From contig NC_091154.1 in NCBI RefSeq assembly GCF_040958095.1, positions 43,201,452 to 43,265,451 on the forward strand: a stretch of 64,000 nucleotides of DNA. The letters run 5' to 3'. This DNA comes from Procambarus clarkii (lineage: Eukaryota; Arthropoda; Malacostraca; Decapoda; Cambaridae). Below are positions 1 through 8,862 of the stretch, one piece after another (position 1 is the stretch's first letter; every line of letters starts with the position of its first letter). The position numbers were made by a program, and so were the translations under genes. Under the pieces are notes generated by a model. The model made no database searches, had not been told where the DNA came from, and worked only from the letters and a program-made list of their open reading frames with translations.

Positions 1-545
1 GTGCGTTTTAGTGTCTGCAATTTAGAATCATTATAATAAACATAAGTGCTATGACCAGTGTAATTTGGGTTACGTGGCCTGGACGATGGATCAAGTGATT
101 CTATAAACTGGTTGATAGTACCTGTGAGCTCATTGTTAAAATCTTCAACTGATGAAGGCTCAGATGAACTGCACCAATCTGACACATGAGCAACAAGATT
201 GTCTCGCTGATTGATGGGCACAGCCAGCCTCTTCCGCTTGAACACTCCACCAGGGAGGATAGAACTGCCAATGCTTACAGTGGCTAATATGGCCAGATGA
301 TCAGACGCCATAACTGGCACTATTGACGAGGCGCACACGGTGTGGGAGACGTTGAAACCGAGACATAGACCAAGAATACCCCCTTAGATATGCGTCGGTT
401 CAAGGTCACCCACAATCTGTGCATCATCGTGACTACCTAATAGTGACAATAGTTGGTTGCCGTTACGATTACTGAACTGCGAATTACCAATATTCCTATG
501 CCTAGTGTTATAATCACCTATAATGATGGTAGGCTCAGTCTGAAT
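1..545 (-). pseudogene. Family A LINE endonuclease fragment
   Basis: Read on the minus strand this is the C-terminal part of an apurinic-like endonuclease (EN) of a non-LTR retrotransposon. Visible motifs are IIGDYNTRH (the GDxN catalytic block) and, about 70 codons on, ASDHLAI (the SDH catalytic block), followed by an EN-RT linker. An in-frame TAA at 384-386 breaks the frame between the two blocks, so it cannot encode a working enzyme. The fragment runs off the left edge. I assign it to family A because the linker type fits the RNase H-bearing I-like elements here, but no other A copy in the window contains EN, so the family assignment is inference. Confidence 0.65.
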
Positions 546-591
546 ACAGATAGGAAGGTCAGCATAATTAAAGTTACAAGGAGTCGATTAT

Positions 592-652
592 TTAGTACAT
601 AGTTGTTTTTCTCTTTAACTGGATGATAGAGGGGGAGTCTTTAACGTGATTG
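592..652 (-). pseudogene. Family B LINE ORF2 C-terminal scrap
   Basis: About 20 codons on the minus strand read PNHVKDSPS then QLKRKT, matching the last residues of family B ORF2 (PNHVKDSTSLNQFKLKTK at 8870-8935 and 53150-53210). The scrap directly borders the (TACA)n array on its high-coordinate side, so the rest of the element has been lost or replaced by simple repeat. Confidence 0.7.
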
Positions 653-654
653 GG

Positions 655-1621
655 AATACATACATACATACATACATACATACATACATACATACATCCA
701 TACATACATGCATGCGTACATCCATACATACATACATACATACATACATACATACATACATACATACATACATACATACATACATACATACATACATACA
801 TACATACATACATACATACATACATGCATACATGCATGCATACATACATACATACATACATACATACATACATACATACATACATACATACATACATACA
901 TACATACATACATACATACATACATACATACATACATGCGTATATAAATACATGCGTATATACATGCGTATATAAATACATACATACATACATTACATAC
1001 ATACATACATACATACATGCATGCGTACATACATACATCCATCCATCTATCCATTCATACATACATACATACATACATACATACATACATACATACATAC
1101 ATACATACATACATACATACATACATACATACATACATACATACATACATGCATACATACATACATACATACATACATACATACATACATACATACATAC
1201 ATACATACATACATACATACATACATGCATGCGTACATACATACATCCATCCACCTATCCATTCATACATGCATACAAACATACATACATACATACATAC
1301 ATACATACATACATACATACATACATACATACATACATACATACATGCATACATACATACATACATACATGCATGCATACATACATACATACATACATAC
1401 ATACATACATACATACATACATACATACATACATACATACATACATACATACATACATACATACATACATACATGCATACATACATGCATGCATGCGTAC
1501 ATACATACATCCATCCATCTATCCATTCATACATGCATACATACATACATACATACATACATACATACATACATACATACATACATACATACATACATAC
1601 ATACATACATACATACATACA
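655..1621. repeat. (TACA)n microsatellite with periodic interruptions, ~970 bp
   Basis: Nearly pure TACA/CATA tetranucleotide for almost 1 kb. Interruptions are not random: a block containing TGCATGCGTACATAC followed by CATCCATCCA.CTATCCATTC recurs near 1016-1056, 1226-1266 and 1491-1530, which implies amplification of longer segments, not only slippage of one tetramer. Open reading frames run through it in several frames on both strands only because the 12-bp period contains no stop. Confidence 0.95.
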
Positions 1622-2035
1622 CGTCCAGCCAGCATATAGCTATTTCGGGACAAAATCCAATACAGTTTATATTGGTGAAACGCCACTGTGATGAGGAGTT
1701 GAAATATCACAGGAACTGTAGGTTAATGTGTGACATAAGTGAGGTTAGATGAGGCATCTACAAGCATCAGCTGGAGGCTGATGGAGTGTTGTGGAGGCTG
1801 GTGGTACTATGTCCAGATGTTGGAGGGTGGATTTGACTCTCCCACCCTCCCTCCCCCCCACCCCCACACAATGACCGCAGTACGTCTAAGGTTACTTTCC
1901 ACTCTCGCTTACCAAGGGTATAACCCCCGCCCCTCCCAACACACACACATGCATCAGATTCTTAACTTACAATATTTATGATTTACCAATTTATGTTACT
2001 ACACTGACTGTCAATTTCACAATATTGTATAAACT
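1622..2035. other. Unassigned spacer
   Basis: No convincing coding sequence, RNA gene or repeat was recognised. There is a short C-rich run at 1845-1870 and a small ACACAC tract near 1943. Confidence 0.5.
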
Positions 2036-2039
2036 TTGA

Positions 2040-2348
2040 TGAATCGCTCGTCTATGGGTCATCCAATAATGTTAGCAGACTTCTAGATGCTACCACTGCT
2101 AGGTTTAGGCTCAGCTACAAGTACCTCTGGAAGTTTGTAACATCTGATGATGTAGATTTGACTAAATGTAAACTCTGTCAGCAGAACTATTCGCATAGTT
2201 TGCGTCATTATATAGTGGAATGTGAAAAATCGCGGAATTTAAAGATAACAACATCAATAGTGTCCATGAAATGTGTAAGTACTTCATTCATAATGATGTG
2301 CTGCTCGAAATCTTAGCGAAGTATCCAAAATTTGCTTACTGTAGGTAA
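2040..2348 (+). pseudogene. Family A LINE, C-terminus of ORF2
   Basis: The plus strand encodes the tail of family A ORF2 after the RNase H domain: SRLLDATTAR, KYLWKF, then DVDLTKCKLCQQNYSHSLRH, the C-terminal C2HC knuckle (Cys-x2-Cys ... His ... Cys) usual in I-like elements. The frame breaks after the final Cys of the knuckle (near 2230). The stop codon lies at 2346-2348, immediately before the 42-bp minisatellite. It is more diverged from the other A copies than they are from each other, so it looks like an older insertion. Confidence 0.8.
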
Positions 2349-2357
2349 TGCATACAC

Positions 2358-3113
2358 ATGACTGTAAAGCTGCCGCCCAGTTGGGTGGGTGTGGAGCACA
2401 TGACTGTAAAGCTGCCGCCCAGTTGGGTGGGTGTGGAGCACATGATTGTAAAGCTGCCGCCCAGTTGGGAGAGTGTGGAGCACATGACTGTAAAGCTGCC
2501 GCCCAGTTGGGTGGGTGTGGAGCACATGACTGTAAAGCTGCCGCCCAGTTGGGTGGGTGTGCAGCACATGACTGTAAAGCTGCCGCCCAGTTGGGTGGGT
2601 GTGGAGCACATGACTGTAAAGCTGCCGCCCAGTTGGGTGGGTGTGGAGCACATGACTGTAAAGCTGCCGCCCAGTTGGGTGGGTGTGGAGCACATGACTG
2701 TAAAGCTGCCGCCCAGTTGGGTGGGTGTGGAGCACATGACTGTAAAGCTGCCGCCCAGTTGGGAGAGTGTGGAGCACATGACTGTAAAGCTGCCGCCCAG
2801 TTGGGTGGGTGTGCAGCACATGACTGTAAAGCTGCCGCCCAGTTGGGTGGGTGTGGAGCACATGACTGTAAAGCTGCCGCCCAGTTGGGTGGGTGTGGAG
2901 CACATGACTGTAAAGCTGCAGCCCAGTTGGGTGGGTGTGGAGCACATGACTGTAAAGCTGCCGCCCAGTTGGGTGGGTGTGGAGCACATGACTGTAAAGC
3001 TGCCGCCCAGTTGGGTGGGTGTGGAGCACATGACTGTAAAGCTGCCGCCCAGTTGGGTGGGTGTGGAGCACATGACTGTAAAGCTGCCGCCCAGTTGGGT
3101 GGGTGTGCAGCAA
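2358..3113. repeat. 42-bp minisatellite, 18 copies, derived from family A 3' end
   Basis: Eighteen tandem copies of a 42-bp unit (core GCCGCCCAGTTGGGTGGG then TGTGGAGCACATGACTGTAA), nearly identical, with a few unit variants (GGGAGAGTG for GGGTGGGTG at copies 3 and 10; GTGCAGC for GTGGAGC at copies 5, 11 and 18). Because 42 is divisible by three, long repetitive ORFs exist on both strands; these are not genes. The unit lies exactly where the 3' UTR of family A begins and resembles that UTR (TGATTGTAAC ... CCGCTGCCCACTGGATGGGG), so it appears to be a tandem amplification of LINE tail sequence. Confidence 0.95.
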
Positions 3114-3289
3114 GACTAGTAACTGTGTGACTCACCATAAATGTAAAGTGCCTTGTATAGTGACTGTTGTGAGCCTCTTGTTGAATCACTTGTGGCACAA
3201 AAGATTACTGATGTGTGTATTTGTGGTGGTGATTAAATATGTATGTGTATGTATATATGTATACGTATGAATATGTACATGTATGCATA

Positions 3290-3450
3290 AGTATGTGTAC
3301 ATTAATAATTTTGTAACTAGCGTCAAAAGATTGTTATTTGCTTAGCTAAACGAACTAGAGGGTTCAGTTCCTGAGCCGATTATGTGCCTCTGTAATCCTT
3401 TACACCACCGCCCACGGGATGTGTATTATGGGGTGCATAATAAAGAAAGA
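3290..3450 (+). mobile_element. Family A LINE 3' terminus
   Basis: Matches the last ~150 bp of family A (compare 12190-12345): TTTGTAACTAGC, GCTTAGCTAAA, CCTGAGCC.ATTATGTGCC, then GGGGTGCATAATAAA. It is the true end of the copy whose C-terminus lies at 2040-2348, separated from it by the minisatellite and about 170 bp of diverged UTR. Confidence 0.8.
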
Positions 3451-3463
3451 AAATGAATGGACC

Positions 3464-3585
3464 GAACCCCACAATTCATTTAGCTAAGCAAGATACAATC
3501 TTAATGAGCTAGTTACAAAATTCACTATAAGTCGTCACATCATAAATGGGTTCGAGATCGACCACAAGTAGTGCATTACATAAAT
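3464..3585 (-). mobile_element. Inverted family A 3' UTR fragment
   Basis: The reverse complement matches the middle of the family A 3' UTR (CTTGTGGTCGATCTCGAACC, then TTTTGTAACTAGCTCAT and GCTTAGCTAAATGAATTGTG). It faces the plus-strand A terminus at 3290-3450 tail to tail, with only ~15 bp between the two. Confidence 0.8.
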
Positions 3586-3960
3586 TTATCAGTATTGTGC
3601 AGCCTGTGATCCCCGCCTGGCTGGATACTGATACCTAGGTAATTTGCATGTGTCCGGACACCGGCGATAAGGTGGTATTATTTATTTAACTTAAGATATA
3701 TATATTTTTAAATGTTGTCACATTAACGGCTACATCTTCCTTTCTTCTGACATATAGATTTTTAAGATTAATTAAAATATATGGAAACTAATTATACAAT
3801 TTATTGGCTGGTGTGCAGGGCTTCACACTCTCAGAGCAAGCCATCAAGTAACTATCAAAACGCATATATCTTCGTTTTCACTTCAGTTATATTTATGACA
3901 AAGGATTTTAAATGTAGCCTATATTTCTACCTTTCAGATGACATAAATACTTTCGTTAAT
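3586..3960. repeat. Dispersed AT-rich repeat, second copy at 15060-15360
   Basis: Shares a collinear series of blocks with 15060-15360: CTGGCTGGATACTGAT / CAGGCTGGACACTGAT, TGTCCGGACACCGGCGAT / TGTCCAATCACGGCGAT, a TGTCACATTA block, and ATTGGCTGGTGTGCAGGG / ATTGGCTTGTGTGCAGG. The family is not one I recognise and there is no coding potential. Later parts overlap the ~190-bp satellite pattern seen at 5293-5858. Confidence 0.6.
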
Positions 3961-4094
3961 TACAATATCTAGATCAAACTAACATTGATTTTCAAAAGGT
4001 TGTATATTTTCCATCAATGGAGAGCATAAGCCAAGAAGCCTTCTTTAAAATATGAATATCTTTCCTCACCCAATAAGATCTAATCTCTGAATAA

Positions 4095-4432
4095 AACGCA
4101 AAAAACGACTTGATTGTAACTTATCCACCGCTGCCCATTGGATGGGGGAGAGGGGGTTATGTGTAGGATAAACATATCAATTGTGACACTAGCCCTCCAT
4201 ATATGTCAGTTGCTTAAATTATAAACTGTACTTAATTGTGGTCGGTCTCGAGCCCATTGTTGATGTGACAATGTGTATTGACTTTTGTAACTAGCTTATC
4301 AAGATTATAACTTGCTTGGCTATATGAATTGTGGGGCTCATTCCCTGAGCCCATTATGTGCCTCTGTAACACTCCACTATCGTCCATAGGATGGGTATGG
4401 AGTGCATAATAAATGAACTAAACTAAGCTCTG
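4095..4432 (+). mobile_element. Family A LINE 3' UTR, solo fragment
   Basis: Full-length family A 3' UTR without any coding sequence: starts GATTGTAACTTATCCACCGC, passes GTCTCGAGCCCATTGTTGA and ends GGTATGGAGTGCATAATAAA followed by TGAACTAAACTAA. Extreme 5' truncation is the normal result of incomplete target-primed reverse transcription. Confidence 0.85.
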
Positions 4433-5292
4433 CCTTTTTGATAACATATACAATTATTAGCTTTATTTGTGAATCGCAATTAATTAAACAATATATCACA
4501 GAGCCTGTAGGGTTCGGTGAGATGAGCGAAGAGACATGGGAGATTTTACATAAGTACAGTACATGGTAGTTTAAGTAGCGAACGCATGTCAACGAATAAC
4601 GAGTATATATAACAAAACCATTGTCCTATGAAGTCGATTTAACTTCCAAACATATATTTTTTAATTAATGTTAAATGTTTTCTGGCTAGTTATGTTAGAT
4701 TTTATTAAAAATACGTATTCTACTTGTTAACATTATAATTTAAATTTGTGATAATTTGAGCAGAGAAGTGCGACAACTGGATATGCCAACAAACACTTTC
4801 TAAACAACGATATATCTTGGATAAGTCGCTCCACAACATTGCTGCTTGGACCATCGACTTCCTTTGATGCTACTTATTTCATAATGAAATTATATTAGTT
4901 TGGAGTAAATATATGTTTTCTCATGTTCTGCATTCAGCACCCACATTATAGTGAGTAAATATACCATATTACTTCATTACTTAAATAATGCTAGGAGGGT
5001 TTGAGTAGCTTTGGGTATTTAGTGCACAGAATCTCCAATAGATGGGGCGAGAGTCGCCCCATCTCTCTCACCCGAGAGAGAGAGTCGAAACTTAATTTAA
5101 AATTGATATATCTTTGTTCTCGAACATGATATATTTCATTTGGTGCAATTATAATAATGTTCATATATTGGTCTTTCTGGAGGCATATAAGATTTTAGGC
5201 TTTATTAGCGTATCTTTGTTAATTATACAATATATCGGCAAGTGCGTAGGCGTCTGCACTCCATGCCCGACAAGCTACTGAGCGCTAGTATA
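4433..5292. repeat. AT-rich region with diverged satellite-like monomers
   Basis: No gene seen. Pieces such as ATATATCTTTGTTCTCG, CATATAAGATTTTAGG and ACAATATATCGGCAAGTGCG recur in the ~190-bp repeats downstream and in the repeat at 15060-15360, so this stretch is probably made of old copies of the same satellite. The monomer boundaries cannot be set by eye. Confidence 0.4.
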
Positions 5293-5858
5293 AAAACATA
5301 TGTATCTTCACTTGAGCTATAAATATGTCTATTGTAATGTATTTAAAATGAAGCTCTTATTTCTATCTTGCTTAAGACTTATAAAACATTTGTGTTTATT
5401 AACGAATTTACGTGAAATAAACATTGATCTGAGAGAGAGTTGCTCTGTCGTTCAGTCTGTACGGGGTGGGAGCTCCGTAATTTTTAAAATACAATAATCT
5501 TCATTAGAAATTTAAATATGTCTATAGTAAAGTGTTTAAAGTGAAGCTTATATGTCTATCTTTCTTGAGACATATAAAACATATATGTTTACTAACGAAT
5601 TCACGTGAAATAAACATTGTTCTGAGAGAGAGTTGCTCGGTCGATCGATCTGTCCGGGGTCGGAGCTCGGCTATTATAAAAGTACACGTATCTTCGGTTT
5701 AAATTTAAATATGCCCATGGTAAGGTATTTAGAATGAAGCTTATATTTCTATCTTTCTTGTGACATATAAAACTTTTACGTTTATTAAGGAATCTGCGTG
5801 AAATAGGCATGCATGGTTCTGAGATGAATGCTGCGGTTTTCGAGCTCGACGCGCGGCA
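5293..5858. repeat. Tandem ~190-bp satellite, three diverged units
   Basis: Three successive units begin near 5293, 5484 and 5676. Each runs through an ATCTTC block, AAATATGTCTAT.GTAA, a GAAGCTTATAT / TCTATCTTTCTTG block, ACATATAAAAC, TTTA.TAACGAATT.ACGTGAAATA and TCTGAGAGAGAGTTGCT, ending in GGAGCTC. Divergence between units is clearly visible (roughly one base in six), so this is an old array. Confidence 0.75.
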
Positions 5859-5867
5859 ATGGACGCC

Positions 5868-6190
5868 ATATACACATCCAGTGGGTGTTATTGGACCCCA
5901 TACCCATTTTATGGGTGGTTGGAGCCCCATACCCATTCTATGGGTGGTTGGAGCCCCATACCCATCCTGTGGGTTGTAGTGGACGCCATACTCATCCTGT
6001 GGGTGGTATTGGACCCCATACCCTTCCTGTGGGTGGATGTGATCCCCATACTCATCCTCTGGGTGGATGTGACCCTCATACCCATCCTGTGGGTGGTATT
6101 GCACCCCTTACTCACCTAACAGGTGGTAGTGGACAATATACCGATCCTGTAGTTGGTATAGTAGACACAATACCATCCTGTTTAGAGTAG
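5868..6190. repeat. ~30-bp minisatellite resembling the inverted end of family A
   Basis: About ten degenerate copies of a ~30-bp unit with core CCCCATACCCATCCTGTGGG. Its reverse complement (CCCACAGGATGGGTATGGGG) closely matches the last 30 bp of family A (CCCACAAGATGGGTATGGGG). The array therefore looks like a minus-strand amplification of the LINE terminus. ORFs crossing it are repeat artefacts. Confidence 0.85.
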
Positions 6191-6656
6191 TTTACCCCAT
6201 AGACATTCCAATGAAACATCGTTTTCTGTTAGCGTTCCTACGAAACATCCTTTAAAGATTTGTAAAGCACCAACTATGGTATATAATATTGATTGGTGAA
6301 GGACTGTTATTCTATGTAATAATTTTTAGTGCTTATTATAATTTACTAAGAACAACTAATATTTCTCAAAACAAAACTACGAACCTTCAATACGAAGTAG
6401 CTGATCTATAATATTCTAAGAGCATGGACAATAGTAGGTAAATTTCACAACCCATGTGGGACCTGAAAAATACAATTTTCCTTATAATTGAACCAATCAC
6501 GACTATTCTGCTATCTAGGTTGACGGACGGGTACTGTGAGACGCAAGTTGGTACGTGAGGAAGAGTTTGGGCCTTGGAAAAAAAAGTAACTGGGAATATA
6601 TCACATATTTACTAATTCATATTCAACATATTGACTTTAACCATTAAGTCATATAT
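6191..6656. other. Unassigned AT-rich spacer
   Basis: No recognised gene, RNA or repeat. It ends at the 5'-truncation point of the family A copy that follows. Confidence 0.5.
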
Positions 6657-8455
6657 GTGCTGTCTTGTGTGAGAACGGGTTGCCCACTACACAGAGCAAA
6701 CGAGTTAGTCGATGCTTGGGCAACCACCTCTAGCTTCAATAATCTTCCCCCAGACATACAGTTCAGATTAAATGCTGGTTACGGAGATCGAGAAAGGCTC
6801 GTTGACTTCATGCTCCACAAGGAAGATGAATGCAACGTGCCATTTACTGAGTTTGAATTACTCGCGGCCCTAAACAAAGGCAAAGCCACATCCCCCGGTG
6901 AAGATGGTATCACTTATGACATATTGCGTCTGCTCCCTTTAGTACCAGGGAATCCCCTGCTTGAGCTGTATAATATGAGCTATGTTACTGGGGAGCTTCC
7001 TATCTCTTGGACCAACAGTATAATCATTCCAATTTCCAAGCCAAATCAAGAGAATGCTTTCCGCCCAATTTCCCTTACTAGCTGCATTTGCAAAACATTC
7101 GAGAGAATGGTCCTAAACCGTCTCCTCCATAGAATAAGAACCATGCTATCCCCCCAGATATATGGCTTCATGCATGGAAGGAGTGTGCATCATTGCATCA
7201 CCACCTATCTTACCCTGCACACTGAAAAGTCATATACCACCTTCCTAGATCTCAAGTCTGCCTTTGATATTGCAAATAGACATGTTATCTTGAGTGAGCT
7301 TGCAAGAATGAATATTGGTGGTCGGCTTCTTTGTTGGATCAGGGGTTACTTATCCAACAGGAAGTCATCTGTATTTTTCCAGGGGCATAGGAGTGTAACA
7401 AGAGACTTTGAGCTAGGTACCCCGCAGGGTGGTGTCCTCAGTCCTACCTTATTTAATATCTTAATAAACACGCTGTTAAACTCTGTACCGAGCAAACCCA
7501 ACGTCCACATCATTAGCTATGCTGATGATATAATGATACACACCGCTGGGTATGCTAACACGCAGAACACTCTTAACTCTGTATTAGACTCATGTCAGGA
7601 CCTAGGTTTAATTATCTCAGCAGAGAAAACAAAGATACACAATCGGCGCCCACCCAGGCAGGGAGGAGCTGTTCGCAAGATGCAACTGTCTGATGGCTCC
7701 CAGCTTGACTATGTAAACAGATTCAAATACCTTGGCCTTGAGGTGCCACTGTATGGTCCTGTTGTATTCAGACTCTGTCGTCAGTTTAAAGAGAGGCTCC
7801 GAGCTCTCAAGGCTGTTGCAGGTTATTACTCAGGCTATGGTGCCAATGCCAGGATTGTCAAAATGATGTACCTTGCATACATCAGATCTTTAGTGGATTA
7901 TGCTGCACCTCTGCTTGTTTTGATGCCTGAAAGAAAGCTTGGAGGGCTTGAAAAATTGCAGAACGAAGCCTTGAGGATAATCCTTGGGTGCCCTCGTACC
8001 ATAAAGATACTTAATATGAGAAAGGAACTTAATATTCTGAGCGTTGTTGATCGTGTTACTGAAATTAACTGTCAAATTGGTATAAAAATACTTAGGCTAA
8101 CTCATCCTAATCCTTGCACAGAAGCCCTCCAGAATTTCTTTATTGAAGATCAGCATTGTTCCAAATGGATAACAAAAACTGGAACTCAACTCAGAATGTA
8201 TGGGGTTCATGATTTGTACCAAGAGAAACAACAACAGCACTTTCCTGCACCGTGGGAGGTTACACCCTTTCCAGTTTTAATCCCTCCCTTTCCACCCAAG
8301 AAGCAAATTAGAGATCAGCCCAAGCTTCGTCTTGAGGAAAAGCTCAACGCCTTAAGCCATATTGATGCTCTGTCCACAGAGCATTCTCTCTCTCAAATTA
8401 TATACACTGATGGTACCCTACACCGCACCACGGGTGCAGCTGGAAGTGCAGTTGT
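6657..8455 (+). pseudogene. Family A LINE ORF2, first part: RT and start of RNase H
   Basis: About 600 codons of an I-like LINE polyprotein, open without a break. Residues ~75-340 are the reverse transcriptase: ATSPGEDGITYD, FRPISLTSCICKTFERM, FLDLKSAF (first catalytic Asp), GTPQGGVLSP and SYADDIMI (catalytic YADD). The thumb and connection region follows, then the first RNase H strand IIYTDGTLHR with its catalytic Asp. The copy is 5'-truncated: endonuclease and ORF1 are missing, so the ATG at 6657 is fortuitous. The frame is cut at GSAVV by insertion of a family B element at 8456; it resumes at 11246. The RT itself looks enzymatically complete, but no intact protein can be made from this locus. 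Confidence 0.9.
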
Positions 8456-8456
8456 A

Positions 8457-8457
<1 letters not shown>

Positions 8458-8490
<33 letters not shown>

Positions 8491-8491
8491 T
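8458..8491. repeat. (AAT)n tail of inserted family B copy
   Basis: About eleven AAT trinucleotides at the 3' end of the minus-strand LINE. The full-length copy at 52804 ends in a different simple repeat, (CAATA)n, so the tail unit is variable within the family. Confidence 0.9.
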
Positions 8492-8862
8492 TTTATTTAG
8501 GCAAAGGTACATACATAAAGAGATTTTACAAAGTTTGTTGGCTTTATAGATAGAGCTAGTACATACAATGCCTAAAGCCACTATTACGCAAAGCGTTTCG
8601 GGCAGGAAAAAACACTACTGACTAAAGCTTAAAACTAATGGGTAAAAAGAAAAAAATGCGTTGAGTACAAATAAAAATAGAGGTAAAAGAGGGGGGGAAC
8701 ATTGTTGAAAAAAAAACAGCACAAATTATACAATTATACAAACAGCACAAACAAATACAATTATAAATTATTACAGAAAATTACATTAAAACAGCGTTGA
8801 TTTGTAAAACAAAAAAAAAAACAAAAAACATACATGGGTTGACAATAGAAGGGTAAGGTAGG

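Noticed and set aside
592-1752. Long ORFs (up to 329 codons) on both strands, reading HTYI or CMYV repeats
   Set aside because: They are translations of the (TACA)n microsatellite, whose 12-bp period has no stop codon in these frames. No non-repetitive domain is present.
2358-3113. Possible CRISPR-like array
   Set aside because: Units are contiguous with no unique spacers and the surroundings are eukaryotic LINE sequence. The same applies to the 25-bp array at 27293-27822.
2284-3198. Five overlapping repetitive ORFs of 245-304 codons (APHPPNWAAALQSC and similar)
   Set aside because: The 42-bp minisatellite unit is a multiple of three without stops, so all these frames are open by construction. 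A repeat protein would be expected to be open in one frame only and to show codon-biased changes; the unit variants here are not frame-specific.
8440-8520. Apparent short ORF with a YYYYYYYYYY run (8393-8581, minus)
   Set aside because: This is the (ATT)n tail of the inserted LINE.
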